The notes below the pieces were generated by a model, which was not told the origin of the DNA, did not search any database, and saw nothing but the letters and a program-made list of their open reading frames with translations. 41,585 nt of DNA from Chitinophagales bacterium (lineage in GTDB: Bacteria > Bacteroidota > Bacteroidia > Chitinophagales > Chitinophagaceae). Positions 6,495 through 14,183 of this stretch are shown here, piece by piece (position 1 is the stretch's first letter; every line of letters starts with the position of its first letter). A program made the position numbers and the translations under genes. The DNA is taken from positions 1-41,585 of the forward strand of contig JAFLBN010000025.1 in NCBI GenBank assembly GCA_017303395.1, in the 5' to 3' direction.

Positions 6495-6523
6495 GAAATG
6501 AAATTACATAAAACAAGGTAAAA

Positions 6524-6669
6524 AGCTCTCCTCCTGTTTTTAGGAGGAGTACCCGAGTGCAACGAGGGGGAGGTGGTAAATACTCTACGCGAGCCTACCA
6601 CCCCGATTGGCTTACGACATGCTGCGCACGTCTGCGCCAATATCCCCTCCTAAAAACAGGAGGGGAGCT
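6524..6669 (+). repeat. Palindromic-ended repeat element, copy A
   Basis: A 146-bp element bounded by AGCT. Its two ends are hairpins that are inverted copies of one another: CTCCTCCT/AGGAGGAG at 6528-6549 and CCCCTCCT/AGGAGGGG at 6644-6665, each with a 6-nt loop. The interior has further inverted repeats, GGTGGTA/TACCACC and ATTGGC/GCCAAT. It looks like a non-autonomous MITE- or REP-like element. No transposase is adjacent. Confidence 0.8.
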
Positions 6670-6700
6670 ATACTAATATTACTTTGTAAGACATTTACTA

Positions 6701-7483
6701 CTAAGCATGAAACTTATTATTAATCACATTAGTTTTTACTAATAATTCTTCATGGTTTTCAAGATGCAGAATCCATTCAACAGTAGTACCAATAAAATCA
6801 CGCAAATCTTTTAAATCAAGCTGTGCATGCTTCCTGTAGTAGTGTGCAAAATCATTACCTAACCAAGAAGCCCTTTCTGCAACATCAATAAGCTCTTGAT
6901 GGTTTAATTTTTTCACCATTAATCTTAACTGTGTATTGCTCTGGGCTTCCTCTTGTGTTATTTTTCCTTTAGCAATTAAATAATCTTTTACAAGAAACTC
7001 TAATGCTTTTCTATATCCCATTCCAGCTAATTCTGTAAGACCAAATTCTTCTGCTTTTTGTGCTTGTTTAAATATCCTATTGAAATCAACAAAATATTCC
7101 TCTACATACTCACTTTTAGGATTATCATCTACTTTGTTTAAACTTTGAATTTTTTCATTCAATATTTCTAAAGTATCTATTTCTTTCTTTAAAGCATCTA
7201 TCCACCACTTAAAATGTGATACTGCATTTCTCCATTCAAATCGATTAGTCAACAATTTACGACTCGAAGGATGTATGTAAGCCGCAGTGATTGCAGTTTT
7301 CACATTGCTGATATTTCTTGCAGTGACCGAGAATTCAAAATAAAATTCGGTTCCAGTTAATGTAATTTTTACTCTCTCAGAATTACATGGTCCAATCACA
7401 AAGTTTTTAAGTAAAAACTTAGAATCCTCAATCTGATGAATTATTTCAAGTTGTTTTTCACTATCAACTGTAATCATATGCAA
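6701..7483 (-). CDS. DUF4145-type protein
   Basis: A 260-aa soluble protein. The C-terminal half fits the DUF4145 pattern: EEFGLTELAGMGYRKALEFLVKDYL (about 139-163), the helix TQLRLMVKKLNHQELIDVAERASWLGNDFAHYY, then DLKDLRDFIGTTVEWIL. The N-terminal half (about 1-110) is a beta-rich region with no recognised family. DUF4145 domains often occur with restriction or defence nucleases; a function in this setting is only inferred. The gene is the only one lying between the two inverted repeat elements and uses a more AT-rich codon set than its neighbours, suggesting mobility or acquisition. Confidence 0.65.
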   Translation of the reverse strand: MHMITVDSEKQLEIIHQIEDSKFLLKNFVIGPCNSERVKITLTGTEFYFEFSVTARNISNVKTAITAAYIHPSSRKLLTNRFEWRNAVSHFKWWIDALKKEIDTLEILNEKIQSLNKVDDNPKSEYVEEYFVDFNRIFKQAQKAEEFGLTELAGMGYRKALEFLVKDYLIAKGKITQEEAQSNTQLRLMVKKLNHQELIDVAERASWLGNDFAHYYRKHAQLDLKDLRDFIGTTVEWILHLENHEELLVKTNVINNKFHA

Positions 7484-7527
7484 TAATTAATGCAAATATA
7501 CTTCAACTTTTAAATGGTAATCGCTGT

Positions 7528-7670
7528 AGCTCCCCTTCTGTTCTTAGGAGGGGATATTGACGAAAGCTGCGGAGCAGGCTTTTGTCAATCGGGGTGGTTA
7601 AACTCGCGTAGAGTGTTTACCACCTCCCCCTCGCTACACTCGGGTACTCCTCCTAAAAACAGTAAGAGAG
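7528..7670 (-). repeat. Palindromic-ended repeat element, copy B (inverted)
   Basis: A 143-bp element that is the reverse complement of copy A with scattered substitutions. The end hairpins are present but one is imperfect (CCCCTTCT/AGGAGGGG). The central segment GGGGGAGGTGGTAAA...ACTCTACGCGAG is strongly conserved between copies. Together with copy A it brackets 6701-7483 in inverted orientation, ending about 90 bp before uvrA. Confidence 0.8.
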
Positions 7671-7737
7671 TTTTTTATCATATACACTAATAAATAACAC
7701 CTATCCCCTCACCCAACATTACCACCCTCAAAATTGT

Positions 7738-7745
7738 TAGATTTG
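7738..7745 (+). promoter_or_regulatory. Possible -7 element of uvrA
   Basis: TAGATTTG matches the Bacteroidota TAnnTTTG consensus and ends 11 bp before the uvrA ATG, implying a very short leader. No convincing -33 element is seen. Confidence 0.35.
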
Positions 7746-7756
7746 CTATCTCCTTT

Positions 7757-10573
7757 ATGGCAAAGAAAGCAACAGCAATCAGCAACGATTTATATACCAC
7801 AGAAAACCTGCACCGCGATGATGACAGCATCTTCATCAAAGGGGCGCGTATGCACAACCTGAAGAATGTAGATGTAGCCATCCCGCGCAATAAACTGGTG
7901 GTGGTAACGGGTGTCAGCGGCAGCGGCAAAAGCAGTCTTACGATGGATACGCTATTTGCCGAAGGGCAACGCCGCTATGCGGAAAGCCTAAGCGCCTATG
8001 CTCGTCAGTTCCTGATGCGTATGGATAAGCCCGATGTGGATTATATACGCGGCATTTGCCCTGCTATAGCCATAGAGCAGAAAGTAACTACACGCACGCC
8101 ACGCAGCACCGTGGGCAGCATGACGGAGATATACGATTACCTGCGCCTGCTCTTTGCACGCATCGGCAAAACATATTCGCCAGTAACAGGCAATGAAGTG
8201 AAGAAAGACAGCGTGACCGATGTGGTAGATTATGTAAGCAAACTGGCACATGGCGCCAAGGTGCAAATCATCGTACCGCTTGTAACCCGCTACGGACGCA
8301 GCGTGAACGAGGAGCTGAACATCCTGTTGCAAAAAGGCTTTAGCCGTGTACATGCCAAAGGCGAAGACAAACCGATACGTATAGAAGAAGTACTGAGCGG
8401 CGATGTAACACTGCCAAAGAAAGATATCTTCCTGCTGATAGACCGTATCGTTACCAAAGATTTTGACGAGGACGATTTGCACCGCCTTGCCGATAGTATC
8501 CAGACAGCCTTTTACGAAAGCGAGGGCGAATGTACGCTGGAGATTGACGGCAAGAAGATGATGCACTTCAACAATCGTTTTGAGGCCGATGGCATTGTGT
8601 TTGAAGAACCATCGCCCAATATGTTTTCGTTCAACAATCCGTATGGTGCATGTCCGCAATGCGAGGGCTTCGGGCAGGTGCTGGGTTTGGATGAAGACCT
8701 TGTAATACCTGATAAAAGATTGAGTGTATATGAAGGTGCGGTAGCACCGTGGAAAGGCGAAAAGATGAGCGAATGGCAGGCATCCTTTATGCGCAGTGCC
8801 GTGAAGTACGACTTCCCCATCCACAAAGCTATTATGGACCTGAGCGAGAGCGAACTGCAATTGCTGTGGGAAGGCAATAGCAAAGTAAATGGCATCCGCG
8901 ATTTCTTTGGCATGGTAGAACAGAACCTGTACAAAGTGCAGTACCGCGTTATGCAGGCTCGCTATCGTGGGCGTACTACGTGCCCCAGTTGCCGTGGTAT
9001 GCGCCTGCGAAAAGAAGCGTTCTATGTAAAGATTGCCGACCATCATATAGGCAACCTGATGCTGATGCCGTCTGCAGACCTGGCACAATGGTTCGATAAA
9101 CTGAAGCTAAACGACAACGACACACAGATAGCCAAACGCATACTGTTAGAAATCAACCAACGCCTTAAGACCCTGCTGGATGTGGGCCTTGGCTACCTGA
9201 CGCTGAACCGCCTTGCCAATACACTGAGTGGTGGTGAGAGCCAGCGCATACAGCTTACCAAATTCCTTGGCAGCAATCTTACAGACTCGCTCTATATTCT
9301 GGATGAACCGAGTATAGGTTTGCACAGCCGCGATACCGAGCGATTGATAAAAGTATTGAAGAATCTGCGCGACCTCGGCAATACCGTAGTAGTGGTAGAG
9401 CACGATGAGATGATGATGCGCGAGGCAGACTATATTATAGATATGGGTCCGCTGGCAAGCCACTTGGGTGGCGAGGTAGTGGCTGCAGGCCCTTACAAAG
9501 AGCTCATCAAAAACAAGATGAGCCTTACGGGGCAATACCTGAGCGGTGCTATGACGATAGACCCGCCTGCATCTCACCGTCAACCCAAAGGCAGCATACG
9601 CCTGGAAGGTTGCCGACAACACAACCTGAAAGATGTAGATGCAGACTTTCCGCTGAATGTGATGTGTGTGGTAACGGGCGTGAGTGGTAGCGGTAAAACA
9701 ACACTAGTAAAATCGACCCTGTACCCTGCGCTGATGAAGCATTTTGGTGAAGGTGTAGAGCGGCCGGGTGTGCACAAGTTCCTTGGCGGAGACCTGAACC
9801 GCATAGCGCATGTAGAGATGATAGACCAGAACCCGATTGGTAAATCATCGCGCAGCAACCCTGTTACTTATATCAAAGCATGGGACGAAGTGCGTAAACT
9901 GTTTGCAAAACAACAGCTATCTAAAATGCGTGGCTTTGCAGAAAAGCATTTCTCTTTCAATACAGATGGCGGACGTTGCGATACCTGTAAAGGTGAGGGC
10001 GAAGTAGTTGTAGAAATGCAGTTCCTCGCAGATGTGCACCTGCTGTGCGAAAGCTGCAAGGGCAAACGCTTTAAAGACGAAGTACTGGAAGTAACCTACC
10101 GCACCAAGAGTGTGTTTGATATACTGGAGATGAGCGTGGATGAAGCCATAGAATTCTTCAAAGACGAGAAGAAAATAGCAGCTGCACTGCAACCACTTAG
10201 TGATGTAGGCCTCGGTTATGTGAAGCTGGGCCAAAGCAGCGATACCCTGAGTGGTGGCGAGGCGCAGCGTGTAAAGCTCGCATCATTCCTCGGCAAGGGT
10301 GCGGCAAAAGAAAAAGTACTTTTCATATTCGACGAGCCTACAACGGGTTTGCATTTTCACGATATCAAAAAACTGTTGGCATCTTTCAATGCCCTGCTAG
10401 ACCAGGGGCATAGCATCGTGGTGATAGAACACAATACTGATGTTATAAAATGTGCGGACTGGGTGCTGGATATGGGCCCTGAAGGCGGCGTAGGCGGTGG
10501 CAAGCTCCTATACGCAGGCCCACCCGAAGGCTTGAAGAAAGTGAAAGAAAGCTATACGGGGAGGTATATGTAA
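7757..10573 (+). CDS. uvrA: UvrABC excinuclease subunit A
   Basis: A 938-aa damage-recognition ATPase of nucleotide excision repair. It dimerises, loads UvrB on lesions and acts on the chromosome. Two ABC ATPase modules are visible: Walker A GVSGSGKSS at 52-60 and GVSGSGKTT at 641-649; signature LSGGES at 490-495 and LSGGEA at 831-836; D-loops LDEPSIGLH and FDEPTTGLH. Zinc-ligand pairs C299/C302 with C409/C412, and C741/C744 with C764/C767, are intact. The segment at about 130-245 corresponds to the UvrB-binding domain, which favours the canonical UvrA over the UvrA2 type. A lipoprotein gene starts 9 bp after the stop, so the downstream genes may be cotranscribed. Confidence 0.97.
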   Translation: MAKKATAISNDLYTTENLHRDDDSIFIKGARMHNLKNVDVAIPRNKLVVVTGVSGSGKSSLTMDTLFAEGQRRYAESLSAYARQFLMRMDKPDVDYIRGICPAIAIEQKVTTRTPRSTVGSMTEIYDYLRLLFARIGKTYSPVTGNEVKKDSVTDVVDYVSKLAHGAKVQIIVPLVTRYGRSVNEELNILLQKGFSRVHAKGEDKPIRIEEVLSGDVTLPKKDIFLLIDRIVTKDFDEDDLHRLADSIQTAFYESEGECTLEIDGKKMMHFNNRFEADGIVFEEPSPNMFSFNNPYGACPQCEGFGQVLGLDEDLVIPDKRLSVYEGAVAPWKGEKMSEWQASFMRSAVKYDFPIHKAIMDLSESELQLLWEGNSKVNGIRDFFGMVEQNLYKVQYRVMQARYRGRTTCPSCRGMRLRKEAFYVKIADHHIGNLMLMPSADLAQWFDKLKLNDNDTQIAKRILLEINQRLKTLLDVGLGYLTLNRLANTLSGGESQRIQLTKFLGSNLTDSLYILDEPSIGLHSRDTERLIKVLKNLRDLGNTVVVVEHDEMMMREADYIIDMGPLASHLGGEVVAAGPYKELIKNKMSLTGQYLSGAMTIDPPASHRQPKGSIRLEGCRQHNLKDVDADFPLNVMCVVTGVSGSGKTTLVKSTLYPALMKHFGEGVERPGVHKFLGGDLNRIAHVEMIDQNPIGKSSRSNPVTYIKAWDEVRKLFAKQQLSKMRGFAEKHFSFNTDGGRCDTCKGEGEVVVEMQFLADVHLLCESCKGKRFKDEVLEVTYRTKSVFDILEMSVDEAIEFFKDEKKIAAALQPLSDVGLGYVKLGQSSDTLSGGEAQRVKLASFLGKGAAKEKVLFIFDEPTTGLHFHDIKKLLASFNALLDQGHSIVVIEHNTDVIKCADWVLDMGPEGGVGGGKLLYAGPPEGLKKVKESYTGRYM

Positions 10574-10582
10574 CTTGTTCTT

Positions 10583-11344
10583 ATGCATAACAACATTCTA
10601 TTAATCCTTGCACTGTGCATTATTTTCTATACATCATGTAAAGAACATAATAACGATGTCAGCAGGCTAGTATATCATGATGGTAGAATTGAATTTACTT
10701 TTAAACTAAAGAATGATACTCTGGACTATAAGGTAATAATTGTAAGCCCACAAGGCGATACACAACGTATATTATACTTAAAGGATTCATGCAAACATGG
10801 CATAGACAGCACATTTCATAAAAATGGAAAAGTAGAATTTACCGGAAATTGGTATTACGGATTCAGAAAAGGGACATTTACTGAATATGACAGTTTTGGC
10901 AGAAGAATTGCAATCAGGAGATATATTATCATAGCAGATTCTTCCAAGTCTTACCTAAACGAGGTCATAAGGTTTAACCAGAATGGCGACACATTACACA
11001 ACACCAGCACTTATTACGACTTATACAGTTCATCAAAAACAGATACTATCACCAATGGGGAGAAGATTAGCTTTAAAATCGTATTAAGAGGTGCACTTTT
11101 TGATAGTGCTTATGTCAGTTTTTGCGATTTAGATAAATATTATCGAACAATTGACAGTTCTTCATGTGACACTTTCTTGATGCAAAAGATGTCAATCTCA
11201 TTACAGCATATCAAATATAATATCGGCGAAAATATTTATTCAGGTACAATCATCAACTATGGAAAACCATTCGACACAAGTCAATATAAACAATCACAAA
11301 TAAGGATTATCTATTTCAGACATAGCTACTACGTAAAGCCATAA
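10583..11344 (+). CDS. Putative lipoprotein with MORN-like segment
   Basis: A 253-aa protein with a hydrophobic N-terminus and lipobox FYTSC (Cys19), predicting a lipid-anchored envelope protein. The middle section HGIDSTFHKNGKVEFTGNWYYGFRKGTFTEYDSFGRR resembles the G-x-Y-x-x-x-G repeats of Bacteroidota MORN-variant proteins. The rest is unrecognised. It starts 9 bp after uvrA and ends 2 bp before the cupin gene, so translation is probably coupled along this run. Composition is more AT-rich than the flanking genes. Confidence 0.75.
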   Translation: MHNNILLILALCIIFYTSCKEHNNDVSRLVYHDGRIEFTFKLKNDTLDYKVIIVSPQGDTQRILYLKDSCKHGIDSTFHKNGKVEFTGNWYYGFRKGTFTEYDSFGRRIAIRRYIIIADSSKSYLNEVIRFNQNGDTLHNTSTYYDLYSSSKTDTITNGEKISFKIVLRGALFDSAYVSFCDLDKYYRTIDSSSCDTFLMQKMSISLQHIKYNIGENIYSGTIINYGKPFDTSQYKQSQIRIIYFRHSYYVKP

Positions 11345-11346
11345 TT

Positions 11347-11706
11347 ATGCACAAAGTAAACCTCTCTGAAAAGCTGGCATTGTTTGCCGAACACTGGAGC
11401 CCCAAGATTGTGGGCGAGCTGAATGGTCAGCATGTAAAGCTGGTCAAGTTCAAAGGGGAATTTGTATGGCACAAGCACGATGCGGAGGATGAAATGTTTC
11501 TGGTAATAAAAGGCAGCTTTCGTATGGAGTACCGAGATAAAACCATTGTGCTGAACGAGGGCGAATTCCTGATAGTGCCCCGCGGCACCGAACACCGCCC
11601 CGTAGCAGACGAAGAAGTAAGTGTACTGTTGTTTGAACCCGCCACCACCCTGAACACAGGCGATGCAGACAGCAACCTCACAAAGCATCAACTCGATTGG
11701 ATATAA
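11347..11706 (+). CDS. Cupin domain protein
   Basis: A 119-aa single-domain cupin. Motif 1 is complete: G37-x4-H42-x-H44-x4-E49-x6-G56. Motif 2 is G72-x5-P78-x-G80-x2-H83. The metal ligands H42, H44, E49 and H83 are therefore all present. Small cupins of this kind bind a divalent metal and may be isomerases, dioxygenases or sensors; the substrate cannot be deduced. The start is 2 bp behind the preceding lipoprotein stop. Confidence 0.88.
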   Translation: MHKVNLSEKLALFAEHWSPKIVGELNGQHVKLVKFKGEFVWHKHDAEDEMFLVIKGSFRMEYRDKTIVLNEGEFLIVPRGTEHRPVADEEVSVLLFEPATTLNTGDADSNLTKHQLDWI

Positions 11707-11742
11707 CCCAACCAAACTTCCACCTGCATTGTTATCCGTAGC

Positions 11743-12222
11743 ATGAAACCGATAAAAGGCAAGCAAATACTGGAACAGCTTGGCCAGCACAAAGGCAGCT
11801 ATTACTATATAGATGTAGCCGCCACTGTTGTAGCAAAAATGCCGAAGCAAAAAGCCACACGCCTTGTATGCGATATAGATGGCAAGCTATCCTATAGTTG
11901 CGGGCTGAACCACAAAGGTGATGGTAATTTCTTCATCATCATTTCGGGCAAAAACCTGAAAACACTGGGCAAGAAAACGGGCGATACCATTACCTATACA
12001 CTAACGGAAGACCCCAACCCGCTGGGCGTAGCCATGCCCGAAGTACTGGAAGCCCTGCTTGCACAAGACGATGATTGCAGAAAGATATTTGACAGCTATA
12101 CAGACGGCAGAAAACGCAGCCTCATCCATATAGTAAATGGCGTTAAAGACATCGACAAAAAAGTGCAAACTGCTCTCAACTTCTTATCGGGCAAGATAGT
12201 ACCGGGCAGAAGAAAAGCATAA
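11743..12222 (+). CDS. YdeI/OmpD-associated family protein (DUF1905)
   Basis: A 159-aa cytoplasmic protein. The N-terminal half fits DUF1905, a small beta-barrel with the pattern YYYIDVAATVVAKMP, CDIDGKLSYSCGLN and GNFFIIISGKNLKTLGKKTGDTITYTLTED. The C-terminal part MPEVLEALLAQDDDCRKIFDSYTDGRKRSLIHIV resembles the OmdA/YdeI helical tail. YdeI-type proteins have been linked to antimicrobial-peptide tolerance in enterobacteria; here the role is unknown. It lies 36 bp after the cupin and may belong to the same transcript. Confidence 0.75.
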   Translation: MKPIKGKQILEQLGQHKGSYYYIDVAATVVAKMPKQKATRLVCDIDGKLSYSCGLNHKGDGNFFIIISGKNLKTLGKKTGDTITYTLTEDPNPLGVAMPEVLEALLAQDDDCRKIFDSYTDGRKRSLIHIVNGVKDIDKKVQTALNFLSGKIVPGRRKA

Positions 12223-12251
12223 AACCACAAGCTTTAACATACATCTGTGTA

Positions 12252-12980
12252 TCAGAAAATATACTGTAGCGAAACCGAAGCACGCAAACCTAAGTCATAC
12301 TCATTTTGCTTTACAGTTATCTTGCTGGCAACACTGTTCGTCATCACGCCATTTACATAGTTTTCTGTCAATTGCTCCTGCTCTCCAGCGGTGCGTGTAT
12401 ATGCAACACCTGCACCAATCTCAGCACCCAGGTATATCTTTTTGAACACCTGCCTGTACAAAGACGCCTGCAAAAAAAGGCCTGACTTCAGTTGCTTTGG
12501 TAATGTCTGTGCTATCAGTTCTTTCTTCCGCTCTTTGGTTGTATTCTCGTAGGTGATGGTTTCGTAAACACCATCCTGTGGCTTTACAAACTCCAACGGC
12601 AGCAGCAAACCTATGTTTGTAACATATTTTTTCAGCTTAAAACTTTCATACACCGACAACCCTATGTAGTAAGACTTATAATCTCTTGCACCTTTCTTAG
12701 TAGTGGTACCTGTAGATGTTACAAGATTAACATCGCCTTTTGCAGTAGCATTGGTAAAGCCAAACTCTGCAGCTATACCGATGTTATTCTTGAATGTATG
12801 CGCATACCCGATTGAAGGCAAAATGCGAATATCTTTTTCTGTAGTTTTTGATGTGTAAATGCTGCGGGTAGTCTTATATCCAGAAAAGCTGTTGAGGCGC
12901 AACATCAGCCTGCTATCCTGTGCATCAGCCTGCAAACAAATACCAGCCAGAGCCAGTAACAGGATTATGGTCTTCTTCAT
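12252..12980 (-). CDS. Outer-membrane beta-barrel protein
   Basis: A 242-aa protein with a signal peptide ending ADAQ. Long amphipathic strands alternate through the chain: SIGYAHTFKNNIGIAAEFGFT, YKSYYIGLSVYESFKL, SGLFLQASLYRQVFKKIYLGAEIGAGVAYT and YDLGLRASVSLQYIF. It ends in phenylalanine, as expected for BAM-inserted barrels. Length and pattern fit the small 8-10 stranded Bacteroidota barrel families. No ligand can be inferred. It converges with the YdeI-like gene and has a long free upstream region. Confidence 0.8.
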   Translation of the reverse strand: MKKTIILLLALAGICLQADAQDSRLMLRLNSFSGYKTTRSIYTSKTTEKDIRILPSIGYAHTFKNNIGIAAEFGFTNATAKGDVNLVTSTGTTTKKGARDYKSYYIGLSVYESFKLKKYVTNIGLLLPLEFVKPQDGVYETITYENTTKERKKELIAQTLPKQLKSGLFLQASLYRQVFKKIYLGAEIGAGVAYTRTAGEQEQLTENYVNGVMTNSVASKITVKQNEYDLGLRASVSLQYIF

Positions 12981-13250
12981 ACAAAAAGGTTGAAAGGTTG
13001 TAATCTGACGCTAACTAACGAAAAAAATGGCAATTCTGCCAACGGGCTTGTTAAAGAGCAACGAAAACATCACGACAAATAATTTAATATATACCTATTT
13101 TATTGGTAAAAAGATATATAGTATATTGCAGCCACAAAGCGGGTATGCCCCACCTGCAGTTTTTTTTTTACGAAACCCTCCATGTTGCATGTTTTGGTCG
13201 AGAGAGATAAATGATCGAGACTATCATTTACAAAACAAACAACATCAATT
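12981..13250. other. Intergenic region with an inverted repeat
   Basis: It separates the divergent barrel and GNAT genes. It contains a T9 run near 13162-13170 and an exact 8-bp inverted repeat TAAATGAT/ATCATTTA (13208-13230, 7-nt spacer) about 20 bp before the GNAT start. That repeat could be an operator or a leader hairpin. The 75-residue ORF across this region looks spurious. Confidence 0.35.
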
Positions 13251-13550
13251 ATGACTGCTATATTAAACGACACTCCGATTGTGCACAATGAAGCTGCACA
13301 AAGATTTGAAATGCATATTGACGGTCATACTCCGTTTATGGAATACAGCCGTACGGGCGATATGCTTATCATTGCACACACAGAAGTACCACCTGCGCTG
13401 GAAGGCAGAGGCATTGGTAAGATGCTGGCCGAAAAAGTATTTGCTTATGTAGAAGAACAAGGCTGGAAGATTATTCCTCTTTGTCCGTTTGCAAGCTCGT
13501 ACATCAAGCGCCACCCAGAGTGGGACAGGATAGTACACCACGTGCTATAG
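13251..13550 (+). CDS. Small GNAT-fold acetyltransferase (YjdJ type)
   Basis: A 99-aa protein of the short GNAT family (Acetyltransf_CG/YjdJ-like). It keeps the acetyl-CoA binding core: IIAHTEVPPALEGRGIGKMLAEKVFAYVEEQGWKIIPLCPFASSYIKRHPEW. The pyrophosphate loop is EGRGIGKML (Q/RxxGxG/A form), and the C-terminal CPF...YIKRHPE motif is typical of the subfamily. Natural substrates of this subfamily are not established. The N-terminus (about 1-35) is a beta-hairpin that begins the fold, so the gene is full length. Confidence 0.9.
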   Translation: MTAILNDTPIVHNEAAQRFEMHIDGHTPFMEYSRTGDMLIIAHTEVPPALEGRGIGKMLAEKVFAYVEEQGWKIIPLCPFASSYIKRHPEWDRIVHHVL

Positions 13551-13570
13551 TCACTTGTACCGTTTATTGT

Positions 13571-14170
13571 TTAATCTAATCCAAGATCGTCTACGATTTT
13601 GTGGTGGAGTTGTATGCTCTCTACCCCAATACCGCACTTCTCACTTGTATAATATACAACCACCCGCTCTATCTCATATAGAGAGGCTATGTTACCAGCA
13701 TTAATAAACTTATCCTGATTCAATGATAGCAACCAGTCAATAAAATCCCTAACACTTCTCACTACGATATCTTCCTGTTCTCCTACACCTAGTAAGCCTG
13801 CTAATAAACTATTGTTATATTTAATATCAGGGTTTAAATCTCTTGGAGATAATGAAGGCATCTCAAGCCCCAAATCATTGCTCATTTTATCCCAAAGATT
13901 TTTTCGGTTTGCGAGAGGGATGACTTCACCAATTATTGTTGATGGAGTAAACTGTTCTCTTGGAAACTGCAACTCTTCAAAAGCATAATCACGCAACACA
14001 TAAAACAACATTTGCGATTTACACTTCTGTCCTTTGTTGATGGCAATATATTTTGCAGCACATTGTGCAAACTCACCTACGGTTCTTACAGCTTCAATCT
14101 CAACATTAGGGATACTAATTCCAAAATGCTTTTCTACATCTACTACAAGTTCTACAGTATCTAATCCCAT
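13571..14170 (-). CDS. Acyl-carrier-like protein with permuted halves
   Basis: A 199-aa protein. The N-terminus (MGLDTVELVVDVEKHFGISIP, then VEIEAVRTVGEFAQ) resembles helices II-IV of an acyl carrier protein beginning right at the DSL-type site. The C-terminus (YEIERVVVYYTSEKCGIGVESIQLHHKIVDDLGLD, then stop) resembles helix I up to the same site. The usual phosphopantetheine serine position is occupied by Thr5. The middle (about 45-160) is unrecognised and may bring the two parts together. It starts 13 bp after the ABC ATPase stop and is probably cotranscribed. I recall similar Bacteroidota proteins that start MGLD but cannot verify them here. Confidence 0.6.
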   Translation of the reverse strand: MGLDTVELVVDVEKHFGISIPNVEIEAVRTVGEFAQCAAKYIAINKGQKCKSQMLFYVLRDYAFEELQFPREQFTPSTIIGEVIPLANRKNLWDKMSNDLGLEMPSLSPRDLNPDIKYNNSLLAGLLGVGEQEDIVVRSVRDFIDWLLSLNQDKFINAGNIASLYEIERVVVYYTSEKCGIGVESIQLHHKIVDDLGLD

Positions 14171-14183
14171 ACAGAGTTATTTT

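Noticed and set aside
6524-7670. Insertion sequence or composite transposon
   Set aside because: No transposase or target-site duplication was recognised; only a MITE/REP-like pair can be supported.
7988-9088. 366-aa ORF antisense to uvrA
   Set aside because: Composition (His/Ala/Tyr/Phe-rich) is typical of an antisense shadow, and the sense strand is an intact UvrA.
13027-13254. 75-aa ORF between the barrel and GNAT genes
   Set aside because: It crosses a T9 run and the inverted repeat, has no recognisable feature and overlaps the GNAT start.
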